This document shows, piece by piece, positions 10,001 through 19,500 of a stretch of 64,000 nucleotides of DNA (positions are counted from its first letter, which is position 1; every line of letters starts with the position of its first letter). The DNA is from Microcystis aeruginosa LEGE 91341 (lineage in GTDB: Bacteria > Cyanobacteriota > Cyanobacteriia > Cyanobacteriales > Microcystaceae): NCBI RefSeq assembly GCF_015206885.1, contig NZ_JADEXY010000003.1, positions 34,939-98,938 of the forward strand, read 5' to 3'. The notes under the pieces are model-generated. The model was not told the DNA's origin, ran no database searches, and was given only the letters and a program-made list of their open reading frames with translations. The position numbers were made by a program, and so were the translations under genes.

Positions 10001-10855
10001 CTGGAAGCGCCCGAGATTGCCCTGCAACTCCACAGCACCGCCCAATCTATTAATCAGCGTTGTCTCCAGTCTAATCTCTGGGGTGATCGTTCTGCCGCCT
10101 TAGCGTGGGCTTATTCTTTAATCGGAGAATTGGGTTGTTACGCCGCTTTAGTAGCAACAACGGCGAAAATGGCCCAAATTCACCCCGGGGAAAAGTACAG
10201 TCATGCCCTAGCTTGGAGTCAATTGCAGTTTGATTTATCTGTGCAGAAAGCTCTCCGGGGAACACCCGAAGAAAACTTTGCTTCTTCGGTGGCGACTATC
10301 CGCGATCGTATCCTCGATTATACTCAATCTATTGATGATATCGAACAACGTCTAGAGGGTTCCGATTATCAACTCGACGAGTTATTGACGTTGGAACCAG
10401 AAGCTAAACAGACTCATCCTCAAGCTGAAACTTCTCTGGTCGAAATTGCTAGTCAACCGACGCAGAACCGAGTAAATATACCCTCTAGTCCGAAAAAGTC
10501 CCTTCTTAGCCAACAAACTCCCGAAAAGGTGGAAATGTGGTTAGGTAATTGGTTACACCAGAAATTAAAGGTCAATCCAGCCACTATCCAAACCAGTCAG
10601 TCTTTTGCTGATTTTGGCTTAGATTCAATTTTTGCCGTGGAATTAGCCCAAGATCTTGCCGATTGGTCGGGAATCCCCGTCGAAGCCACCATTGTTTGGA
10701 ATTATCCCACTATTGATAGTTTGGCAGAATATTTAGCTAACCAGATTAATCAAAGCAACACTGGGGCTGAATCGGCAAATAATCGGGAAAAAAGCGAAAT
10801 TTTAGGATTTTTACCCCAAATATCCGAAGAAGAAATCTCTGCCTTCTTTAGTTAA
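7061..10855 (+). CDS. Fatty acyl-AMP ligase / acyl-ACP dehydrogenase / ACP fusion (starter loading)
   Basis: I place the start at ATG 7061, which has AGGAG at 7048-7052; the frame is open back to a GTG at 6971, but that has no such signal. The protein is 1264 residues. Residues ~10-580 are a fatty acyl-AMP ligase: A3 motif YTSGSTGTPKG at 173-183, and GGNYYPQDIEQ near 470, typical of FAALs. Residues ~620-1000 are an acyl-CoA dehydrogenase-type flavoprotein: MTEPEAGAN at 712, GGRGYMETN, and RIGEGPNES with the expected catalytic Glu at 953. Residues ~1155-1230 are a carrier protein with phosphopantetheine site Ser1189 in FGLDSIF. Inferred role: activate a free fatty acid as acyl-AMP, load it on the ACP, introduce an alpha,beta double bond, and hand it to the first PKS. 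Confidence 0.93.
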   Translation: MTLCLDTKLNLSEISSLVDIIRYRAQYQPQKTAYTFLVDGETEEKRLTYGELFLEAQAIANSLQSILLPGERVLLAYPSGLEFITGFFGCLLAGVVAIPVNLPKKNQKMARLTSIINNSQASLLLSTQSELDQLKRQLDRDIPFLATDSLIGKSLAEDHPTQIKAETLAFLQYTSGSTGTPKGVMVNHENLLTNLRDLDLGWEHDEKSVMVTWLPTFHDMGLIYGILLPFYRGFPCYLMSPVSFLQRPLGWLNAISKYRATHTAAPNFAYKRCLDKIKEEKLADLDLSSWKVALNGAETVRIEILSEFARKFAPCGFEFAAFCPGYGLAEATLKVAAVRKNQVPQICWVEKAALNRHQIVFTEKSPNSQSLVSCGQTEIDTEIAIVNPETCQRCPCQQVGEIWVKGKTVAQGYWQHPEATEKTFQAVIADTGQGFYLRTGDLGFIHQGQLYITGRLKDLMIIRGGNYYPQDIEQTVEQCYPDFCPSGTAAFTVEIEAEEKLVLVQEVERTAIRRFNQQKALEAVRRAVFQEHELQVYDIAFIKPASLSKTSSGKIQRHACRQQYLNQQLPLISSPMPTLTPPLSSHQADPTTASQEKTEQILTWLRDYAKTRINSHLIDDRRCVPPYIVMDFGNQGLMGMQIPEEYGGIALNNRNFLQVMEQLAAIDLTLATMVSLNNSLGIRPLLNYGTISLKQELLPLLATGRQLSSFGMTEPEAGANIGAISTVAVPDGRDKWRIRGLKRWNGSAWAGMINVFVRLLDSEEPGNNGLTGFLVRQGTPGLRLGPESLTMGLRGIMQNAIYFEDVLVTKEQLLGELGNGTEPADDALLYARLGIGMMGVGGMKRCLQLMLRYASRRSIATGKLLESPITLARFDHLTGATVALSSLLKCITTALDQKVAVPREMAVIAKITGADYLWEAADSLVQMLGGRGYMETNLAPQILRDARVLRIGEGPNESLKIFLGKSITHTDKLGEFLTKVLEAPEIALQLHSTAQSINQRCLQSNLWGDRSAALAWAYSLIGELGCYAALVATTAKMAQIHPGEKYSHALAWSQLQFDLSVQKALRGTPEENFASSVATIRDRILDYTQSIDDIEQRLEGSDYQLDELLTLEPEAKQTHPQAETSLVEIASQPTQNRVNIPSSPKKSLLSQQTPEKVEMWLGNWLHQKLKVNPATIQTSQSFADFGLDSIFAVELAQDLADWSGIPVEATIVWNYPTIDSLAEYLANQINQSNTGAESANNREKSEILGFLPQISEEEISAFFS

Positions 10856-10860
10856 TCGCT

Positions 10861-10903
10861 GGTGGGGATAGGATAGCTAATTTCCCTTATCCTATCCCCC
10901 ACC
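10861..10903 (+). terminator. Long stem-loop between loading enzyme and first PKS
   Basis: GGTGGGGATAGGATA at 10861-10875 pairs with TATCCTATCCCCCACC at 10888-10903 (15 bp, one bulged C, 12-nt loop). It begins five bases after the stop codon. There is no T-run after it, so partial termination or an RNA-processing/stability hairpin is more likely than a full stop. The 147 bp after it could carry a second promoter for the PKS genes. Confidence 0.5.
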
Positions 10904-11050
10904 TCGGAGTCACGGGGACAATTGTGACTATGCCACTAAATTTTCCCATCCCGACAGTATCAAGGTTTTTCCCGCTTATCCGTGACTTTTTCCCAAGCAT
11001 AACCTGAGATGAAAGTGACGTGACATAACAAGACAAGAGTTGTTAGGAAG

Positions 11051-14000
11051 ATGAATCAACAAAAACAAGCTTTTTTAGAACAATACAAACACCTCGATGC
11101 AATGGTCAAAGCGCAAACCGAACCCATCGCTATTGTGGGGATGGGCTGTCGTTTTCCCGCAGGAGTCAATGATTCCGCAAGTTATTGGCAGTTATTGGTT
11201 AATGGCATCGATGCAGTAACAGAAATTCCTCTAGAACGTTGGAATATTGCCGACTATTATCACCAAGATGCCGATGTTCCGGGGAAAATGTATAGTCGGG
11301 AAGGGGCATTTTTAGACAAAGTTGACGAATTTGACCCAGCTTTCTTCGGCATCTCACCCCGGGAAGCCGCCGCCATGGATCCGCAACAACGGTTACTGTT
11401 AGAAGTCTGTTGGGAATCCCTAGAAAATGCAGCTATTGCGCCAGAAAGTTTGATTAATAGTCAAACTGGCGTATTTATGGGCATTTTTCGCGATGATTAT
11501 GCCCAATTGTGTTTTCATCAAGGCGTAGTCAATCACATTGATGCTTACAACAGTTTAGGAACCAGTCGCGCTATTGCCGTCGGCAGAATCTCTTATCTAT
11601 TTGGGTTTCACGGTCCGACTCTGCAAATTGATACGGCCTGTTCCTCCTCCCTCTTAGCAGTACATTTGGCCTGTCAAAGTCTGCGCGGCCAAGAATGTAA
11701 TCTCGCTTTAGCGGGGGGTGTCAATCTGATGTTAACCCCGGCCACTGCGATTAGTAATTGTAAATTAAAAGCCGTTTCTCCCCAGGGTCGCAGTAAAACC
11801 TTTGATGCTTCGGCCGATGGTTATGGTCGGGGCGAAGGTTGCGGTGTCGTGGTCTTAAAACGTCTCAGTGATGCTCTCCGAGATGGCAATCTCATTTTCG
11901 CCCAAATTCGCGGTTCGGCTGTCAATCACGATGGAAAAAGTAATGGCTTAACCGCCCCCAATGGTCAGGCACAGGAAGCTTTACTCAGACAAGCCCTCGA
12001 AAGAGCGAAAATTCAACCTAAAGATCTGCAATACGTCGAAGTTCACGGTACAGGTACATCTTTAGGAGATCCCATCGAGGTTTTATCCTTAGGGAAAATT
12101 TATGGCCAGGGTCATAGCCAAGATAATCCCCTGATTTTGGGAACCGTGAAAACTAATATGGGGCATCTGGAAGGGGCTGCGGGGATTGCAGCGTTAATTA
12201 AGACAGTTTTACAGCTACAAAATCAGCAAATCGCCCCTAATCTTCATTTTAAGAACCCTAATCCCTATATTCCCTGGGAAAAACTGCCGGTCAAAATCCC
12301 CACCACTCTTACCCCTTGGTTGGTCAGAGAAGGAGTCCGACGGGCTGGAGTGAGCGCTTTTGGGATGAGTGGGACTAACGTCCATTTAATCGTGGAGGAA
12401 AGCAATTTTGAGCGGCTTAGTGACGAAAAACCTCATTTAGAACGTCCTTGTCATTTAATTACCCTTTCGGCGAAAAGTGAGCCAGCCTTACGGGAATTAG
12501 CTCAACGCTACTACGATTTTTTAAGTCAAAATTCCCAGACGGTCATGGCAAATCTGGCCTACACCGCTAATACTGGGCGATCGCATTTTGAGCATCGTTT
12601 AGCTATTCCCTTTCTGGCTCAAAAACAGCTTGAGCAAGCTTTAAAAGACTTTATTAGGGGTGAAAATCGCTTTTCAGGTCAAAGAAGTCTTTTAACCTCG
12701 AAAAAAGCCCCTAAACTGGCTTTTATGTGTACGGGACAGGGTTCACAGTATCCCGGAATGGCTAGGGAACTCTACGAAACGCAACCGACTTTTCGCCAAA
12801 CTTTAGAGAAATGTGACGAAATTTTACGGAGCTATGGGGTGAAATCCTTACTGCAAGTGTTATATGGGGACGAAAAAACCAGTCAGTTGATTAATCAGAC
12901 TTTTTACAGTCAAATTACCCTATTTTCCCTGGAATATGCCCTCGCTCAACTCTGGTTATCTTGGGGAGTGAAACCCGATGCTCTCATCGGTCATAGTTTA
13001 GGGGAATATGTGGCCGCTTGTTTAGCGGGAGTCTTTAGCTTAGAAGATGGTTTGAAGTTAATTGCCCATCGGGGACGCTTAATGCAGACATTACCGAAAA
13101 ACGGCATAATGGCGGCAATTTTTACCGATTCTGACAGCGTGACCAATCATCTTAGGAAGATTAGGGGCATCTGTACCATTGCTGCGGTCAATAGTCGAGA
13201 AAATACAGTCATTTCTGGCGAAACTGAGGCTATTAACCATTTAATCGCTAACTTCAATCAGAGAGGCATTGAAAGTCAGATTTTAGCTGTTTCCCATGCT
13301 TTCCATTCTCCCTTAATGACGGGTATGGTGGGGGAATTTGCCAAGATTGCCGAAACTATCACCTATAATTCCCCGCGTCTCCCCCTTATTTCTAACCTGA
13401 CTGGGGATGTTATCGATGCAGAGATAGCAACTTCCCAATATTGGGTTAATCATCTACTGTCTCCCGTAGAGTTTGCCCGGGGTATAGAAAGATTAGGGGA
13501 GTTAAATACGGAAATATTCCTAGAAATTGGTGCCAAAACCACCTTAATTAGCCTAGGTCAGCAAAATCTCCCCGACCAAGGTCTCTGGTTAGCTAGTTTA
13601 TCCCCAAAACAGTCGAATTGGGAAACCCTACTCCAAAGTTTAGCAACCCTTTATGTAAAAGGGGTCAAAATTGACTGGAATGGATTCGACCTGGATTATT
13701 TACGCGAAAAAATCCCCTTACCGACCTATCCCTTCCAAAGAAAACGCTATTGGTTAGATTACATTGATTCTCAGCTAAAAACCCCGACAGTAGCGGCAGC
13801 TTTCCACCCTCTCCTACAGCAACCGCTGCATCTATTGGGGTCAAAGGATGTCCACTATCAATCCTCTCTTTCTCCCTGCTCTCCCAGCTATCTGCAAGAA
13901 CATCAAGTTTTTGGCCAGGTAGTTTTCCCGGCCGCAGCCTATCTAGAGATGATTATAGTGGCAGCCGGTCAACAATATCCCAATCAGCAGTTCACTATTG

Positions 14001-16495
14001 GTCAATTGAGTCTGAATCGACCCTTAATTTTCTCAGAAAACCAGAGTAAAAAGGTACAGTTAAGCTTACTAGCGGGGGGACAATTTCAGATTCTCAGTCT
14101 TGGGGAAGGGGAAGTTTCCCTACTGCATCTATCGGGTAATTTAACCAATGAAAACCAGGACTTACCCAGCTGCAATTGGACAGATATCCGGAACCGTTGT
14201 CACCAAAAAATCGAAATTGCACAGCATTATCAGGACTGTTCAAGTAAAGGAGTGAACTACGGGGAAAGTTTTCGAGTTATCCAGGAACTTTACCGCAATC
14301 AGTCCGAAATTGTCGCAAAAATTCAACTTTCTTCCCATCTACTCTCGCAAGCGGTGGATTACCAGCTACATCCTGTCTTACTTGATGGTTGCTTTCACGC
14401 TATGTCGGCACTATTTCCCGCAGGGAATAGCACCTATCTTCCCACTAATATTGATCGATTGACCTTTTCGGGAGTTAAGGACACCTCTATATACTGTCAT
14501 GGTCGCTTCAGCCATAGCAATTTGCAAAACGGCACTTTAATCGCTGATTTGACTATTTTCAGCGAATCGGGTCAATTAATTAGCCAAATTGACGGATTAA
14601 CTTTTCAACAGGCCCAGCCAGAAACCCTCTTTTCCCAGACCAACGACCTCAAGGATAGTTTATACGAAATTACTTGGCAAGCCACGGACTTGACGGGAAT
14701 GGATTGGACAGAAACAGGAGATTGGTTAATTTTTGCCGACAAAAAGGGAGTAGGGCAACAATTAGCCGAAAAATTGCTGCAACAAGGGCATAGATGCCAA
14801 CTTATCACCGAAAACAATCGCCAGACTTGGCAATATCTCCTCAAAAAACCCTATCAAGGTCTAATTTATCTCTGGGGAATCGATGACGACCAAGCTTTAG
14901 AAAATAATCAAAACCTAGCCGCCACTCAAGAGCGAATTTGTGGAACTTTGCTGGAAATAGTGCAAGAAATAGGCAAAATAGAGGTTAATTACTCTCCTCG
15001 CCTCTATATTGTCACCCAATCGGCTCAATACATTCCTTCTCAGCCCACAGTGATTGCCCTTGCCCAAAGTTCCCTCTGGGGATTAGGACGGACTATTGCC
15101 CTAGAACACCCAGAATTGCGCTGTCTGTGTCTAGATGGAGATAAATTTCAGGATAGCCACACCTTAGCCCTAGAGGTGTTCCAATCTTTACAAAGTTCGG
15201 AGGAGGAAAATCAAATCGTTTGGCGGCAAGGCCAGAGCTATGTGGCTCGTTTAGGGCGATTTATCCCGAAATCGTCGCTAAAAAACCGAGAAATTGCCGA
15301 AAATGCCACCTATCTTATTACTGGTGGTCTAGGGGCCTTAGGGCAGCAAGTGGCTAATTGGTTAAGGAAAAAAGGAGCAAAATCCCTCGTCTTACTAAGT
15401 CGCCGGGGAATAACTCCAGAAACCCAGCCAATTATAGACCAATGGCGACAAGAGGGAACCAATGTAGAAGTTTTTGCCGCCGACGTTAGCGACTTTGGCC
15501 AAATGCGTCGGGCTTTTGAGATAATCGAGCAACAGTTACCCCCCTTAAAAGGCATTATTCACACGGCCGGGGTGTTAGAGGATGCCAGCTTATCCAAACA
15601 GACTTGGGAGAAATTTGAGCGCGTCTTTTCCCCCAAAATACTCGGTGCTTGGAATTTGCATCTCCTCAGTCAAGAAGTGGATTTAGACTGGTTTATTAAT
15701 TTTTCCTCAATGGCCTCGGTGTTAGGGTCTTCTGGACAGAGTAATTATGCTAGTGCTAATGCCTTTTTAGACAGTCTAGCCCATTATCGTCAAGCGCAAG
15801 GACTGCCGGCCCTGACTATTAATTGGGGTCCCTGGGCAGAGGGTGGTATGGCGGAAAATTTAGACGAAAAAGCGAAAAAAAGGCTAATTAAACAGGGTTT
15901 TACCCCTCTTGATCCCGAAAAATGTTTGCATCTCCTCGAAACATTGCTGACGACTTCTCGGACACAGGTAACTGTCGCTTCTCTCAATTGGAATAGCTTT
16001 TTTAACAGTTTCGAGAATCAAAAAATTCCGCCTTTATTACGAGATTTCCAGAGTTTTTCAGCCCAAAAATTAACCCCAGAAAATAATTTTATTAATGTCT
16101 TAATGACAGTACCAATTGAGGAGCGTTTTGCGGCTTTGACTGCTCATGTTCAAGGGATTGTAGCGGAAATTCTCGCTATTCCGGCTAGAGAATTTACCCA
16201 AGTTGACCAAGGTTTTTTTGAGTTGGGAATGGATTCTTTAATGACGGTGGAATTACGCAATCGTTTAGCCAAGGATTTAGGTAAATCTCTAGCGGCAACT
16301 ATCACTTTTAAATACCCAACAGTGACCAGTTTGGTCGATTATCTAGTCGCTGAAGTTATTGACCTTGACTTTAGTTTAAAACCCTTAGCAATAGGAGCAA
16401 ATCAAGATAACAATCTTGATCCCCTCAACGAAGAAGATTTATCCCTAGAAGAATTGTCCGATTTACTGCTACAGGAGTTAAATTCCTTAAGCTAG
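11051..16495 (+). CDS. Type I polyketide synthase, KS-AT-DH-KR-ACP
   Basis: 1814 residues, one extension module. KS (~22-450) has the full triad: Cys197 in DTACSSS, His332 in VHGTGTSLGDP, His372 in NMGHLEG. AT (~550-850) has Ser649 in GHSLGEY and an HAFH motif, which points to malonyl-CoA. DH (~920-1190) keeps HxxxGxxxxP at His951 and Asp1112 in LLDGCFH. KR (~1415-1600) has the Rossmann GGLGALG and active Tyr1566 in QSNYASANA; VLED at the LDD position suggests B-type stereochemistry. The ACP serine is Ser1729 in GMDSLM. There is no enoyl reductase, so this round should leave a C=C double bond. It sits directly before a second module gene (41-bp gap). All active-site residues are present. Confidence 0.96.
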   Translation: MNQQKQAFLEQYKHLDAMVKAQTEPIAIVGMGCRFPAGVNDSASYWQLLVNGIDAVTEIPLERWNIADYYHQDADVPGKMYSREGAFLDKVDEFDPAFFGISPREAAAMDPQQRLLLEVCWESLENAAIAPESLINSQTGVFMGIFRDDYAQLCFHQGVVNHIDAYNSLGTSRAIAVGRISYLFGFHGPTLQIDTACSSSLLAVHLACQSLRGQECNLALAGGVNLMLTPATAISNCKLKAVSPQGRSKTFDASADGYGRGEGCGVVVLKRLSDALRDGNLIFAQIRGSAVNHDGKSNGLTAPNGQAQEALLRQALERAKIQPKDLQYVEVHGTGTSLGDPIEVLSLGKIYGQGHSQDNPLILGTVKTNMGHLEGAAGIAALIKTVLQLQNQQIAPNLHFKNPNPYIPWEKLPVKIPTTLTPWLVREGVRRAGVSAFGMSGTNVHLIVEESNFERLSDEKPHLERPCHLITLSAKSEPALRELAQRYYDFLSQNSQTVMANLAYTANTGRSHFEHRLAIPFLAQKQLEQALKDFIRGENRFSGQRSLLTSKKAPKLAFMCTGQGSQYPGMARELYETQPTFRQTLEKCDEILRSYGVKSLLQVLYGDEKTSQLINQTFYSQITLFSLEYALAQLWLSWGVKPDALIGHSLGEYVAACLAGVFSLEDGLKLIAHRGRLMQTLPKNGIMAAIFTDSDSVTNHLRKIRGICTIAAVNSRENTVISGETEAINHLIANFNQRGIESQILAVSHAFHSPLMTGMVGEFAKIAETITYNSPRLPLISNLTGDVIDAEIATSQYWVNHLLSPVEFARGIERLGELNTEIFLEIGAKTTLISLGQQNLPDQGLWLASLSPKQSNWETLLQSLATLYVKGVKIDWNGFDLDYLREKIPLPTYPFQRKRYWLDYIDSQLKTPTVAAAFHPLLQQPLHLLGSKDVHYQSSLSPCSPSYLQEHQVFGQVVFPAAAYLEMIIVAAGQQYPNQQFTIGQLSLNRPLIFSENQSKKVQLSLLAGGQFQILSLGEGEVSLLHLSGNLTNENQDLPSCNWTDIRNRCHQKIEIAQHYQDCSSKGVNYGESFRVIQELYRNQSEIVAKIQLSSHLLSQAVDYQLHPVLLDGCFHAMSALFPAGNSTYLPTNIDRLTFSGVKDTSIYCHGRFSHSNLQNGTLIADLTIFSESGQLISQIDGLTFQQAQPETLFSQTNDLKDSLYEITWQATDLTGMDWTETGDWLIFADKKGVGQQLAEKLLQQGHRCQLITENNRQTWQYLLKKPYQGLIYLWGIDDDQALENNQNLAATQERICGTLLEIVQEIGKIEVNYSPRLYIVTQSAQYIPSQPTVIALAQSSLWGLGRTIALEHPELRCLCLDGDKFQDSHTLALEVFQSLQSSEEENQIVWRQGQSYVARLGRFIPKSSLKNREIAENATYLITGGLGALGQQVANWLRKKGAKSLVLLSRRGITPETQPIIDQWRQEGTNVEVFAADVSDFGQMRRAFEIIEQQLPPLKGIIHTAGVLEDASLSKQTWEKFERVFSPKILGAWNLHLLSQEVDLDWFINFSSMASVLGSSGQSNYASANAFLDSLAHYRQAQGLPALTINWGPWAEGGMAENLDEKAKKRLIKQGFTPLDPEKCLHLLETLLTTSRTQVTVASLNWNSFFNSFENQKIPPLLRDFQSFSAQKLTPENNFINVLMTVPIEERFAALTAHVQGIVAEILAIPAREFTQVDQGFFELGMDSLMTVELRNRLAKDLGKSLAATITFKYPTVTSLVDYLVAEVIDLDFSLKPLAIGANQDNNLDPLNEEDLSLEELSDLLLQELNSLS

Positions 16496-16535
16496 AAAAG
16501 CAGACCTCAAACCCTATCTAAATAGCCTGTTTACC

Positions 16536-19500
16536 ATGACACAAACACCTGCCAAAACCGATCAAATGAGCTTAATAAAAGATGCCTTAAATCAAATTAA
16601 GGTCTTAAAAACTAAGCTACATACCCTAGAAAAAGCCAAAAATGAACCAATTGCAATTATTGGTATGTCCTGTCGCTTTCCCCAGGAAGCTAATTCCCCG
16701 GAAACTTTTTGGGAATTATTGCAATCAGGAACCGATGCCATCAGCGAAATTCCGCCACAACGCTGGAATATTGACAATTATTACGATCCTAAACCCGATG
16801 CAAGGGGAAAAGTCTATACCCGTCACGGTGGCTTCTTAAATCAACCGATAGATCAATTTGACGCTGATTTTTTTGGTCTTTCTCCCCGGGAGGTAGCACA
16901 AATGGATCCGCAACAGCGATTACTGCTGGAACTAGCCTGGGAAGCTCTGGAAAATGCGGGAATATCACCCTTAAATCGGCGAGGAAGTCAAACAGGGGTA
17001 TTTATCGGCATGATGACTCAAGATTATTCCCATTTTAGCCATCATCCCGATCTGATTGATGCCTATACGGGAACGGGAAATGCTAAAAGTGTAGCTTCGG
17101 GACGTTTATCCTATCTTTTTGGATTTCATGGCCCAACTTTAACGGTTGATACTGCTTGTGCCTCCTCTTTAGTCGCTGTTCATTTAGCTTGCCAAAGTTT
17201 ACGCAATAAGGAGTGTGAAGTTGCCCTAGCTGGGGGAGTCAACCTAATGTTAACCCCCTTCGTTACTATCATGGAATCCCGCGCCCAGATGTTGTCTCCT
17301 GACGGTCGTTGTAAAACCTTTGATAGAACAGCGAATGGCTATGTGCGGGGAGAAGGCGGCGGTATTATTGTTTTAAAGTCTTTATCTGCGGCCATTCGGG
17401 ATAATAACTTGATTTTAGGACTAATTAAAGGTTCGGCCGTTAACCATGGCGGTACGAGTAGCGGTTTAACAGTTCCCAATCAACTTAGTCAAGAACAATT
17501 GATTTGTCAGGCTTTAAAAAATGCTCAGGTAAAGCCAGAGGACATTAGCTATATTGAAGCCCATGGAACTGGCACTTCTTTGGGCGATCCTATTGAATTA
17601 GGTGCATTATCGACAGTTTTTGCTAAAAATCCCCAACCGGTTTGGGTTGGTTCCGTCAAAACCAATATCGGCCATCTAGAAGCGGCCGCAGGTATTGCCG
17701 GACTGATGAAGGTGATTTTATGCTTGCAACATCGACAAATTGCCCCCCATCTCCACTTCCAGCAACCGACACCCCATCTAGACTGGGAAAATCAACCGCT
17801 GAAAGTTCCGACTAAAAACCGTGAATGGGTTAGTGAAAACTCTTCTCGTTTAGCTGGAGTTAGTTCTTTTGGCTTAAATGGCACTAATGCCCATATTATT
17901 CTCGAAGAATACCCTTACGAACCTGAAACGACTGCGGCACCTGATTCATCGCCCTATCTGTTCACCCTCTCAGCCAAGACCGAATCGGCTTTAATCACAC
18001 TAGCCCAAAAATACGCAAATTACCTAGAAAATGCCAACAATATTGCTTTAAGCTCCATTTGTGCTACTAGCAATCGCAGTCGCTCCCAATTACCCCATCG
18101 TTTCACCTGTATTGTCTCTAGTCACTGCCAACTTCAAGAAAAATTAACCGCTTTTGTTCAAGGTGAACCGAGTTCTTTTCGCCAAAAAAGTGAATTTAGT
18201 GGCAAAAATCGGGCAAAAATTGCCTTTCTCTTTCCGGGACAGGGTTCTCAATACCCCGGTATGGGAAAGGAACTATACCAATCCTATCCTCTATTTCGCC
18301 AAACAATCGATCGCTGTGCTGAGATTCTCCGTCAATATGGCGACTATTGCCTAACGGAGATTATTGACCAAGAAAATCATCTCAATCAAACTTTTTACAG
18401 CCAACCTGCCCTATTTGCTCTCGAATACGCCCTTTTTAAACTCTGGGAATCCTGGGGAATTACCCCCCATGGGGTTATGGGTCATAGTTTAGGGGAATAT
18501 GTGGCCGCCTGTGTTGCTGGAGTCTTTAGTTTAGAAGATGCCTTAAAATTAGTCTTCTATCGGGCTAAATTGATGGATTCTGTGGGAAAAAGTGGTTCAA
18601 TGGTCGTTATCTCGGCTAGTGAAGCTGAAATTAGTCCCTTAATTGCCCCCTATCAATCTCAGGTCGCTATTGCCGCTATTAATGGTCAGGATAATATTGT
18701 CCTGTCCGGTGCTGCAGAGACCATAGAAACCCTGGTAAAACAGCTTCAGGTCAAAAATCTGAAGATTACCCGGTTAAATGTCTCTCAAGCTTTTCATTCC
18801 CCTCTGATGGAGGAGATTTTAGACGAGTTCCGACAAATTGCCGAAACTATCACCTATCATCCCCCCCAACGAGCCTTAATTTCTAACCTTAATGGCAACT
18901 TAGTCAATTTTGAGGTCACTACTCCCGATTATTGGTGTCGTCATCTCCGGTGTTCTGTTCGCTTTGCCGATGGGATAAAAACCTTACTGGACAACGGTTA
19001 TCAGCTATTTGTCGAATGCGGCTCTCATCCCGTTTTATCGGCCATGGGCAGCCTACTGGATAAAAATTATTCTTGTCTTTGGTTGCCCAGTTTGCGTCGT
19101 CAAACCTCTGACCGACAACAGATTCTCGAGAGTGTCAGTCAGCTTTATCTGCGGGGATTCGCCCTGAATTGGCAAGAGATAACGGCCAATCAAGACAGTA
19201 AACCCTGTATCTTACCGACCTACAGCTTTGAAAGAAGTAGTTATTGGCTAAAAACAGGCGACTTGACCCCAGAAGAAGCGCAATTATTGCCTAAATTGTC
19301 GAAATATCTCCTAGAAACACCGCCGCAACCGCCGGAAGTTGTCAAAACCACCACCGCATCATCTTCTGGTCATCTAATTACCCTTGATTCTCTGTTGGCC
19401 ACACCCGCAGAGAAACAGCTTAAACAACTAGAAACCTACATTATCGGTGTTTTAGAACAGATTACTGGTTTATCCGTGGTCAAGCTACATACCAAGCAAC

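Noticed and set aside
11051..16495. Enoyl reductase hidden between DH and KR of the first PKS
   Set aside because: The region of about residues 1190-1410 reads like the KR structural subdomain. No ER nucleotide-binding signature was found.
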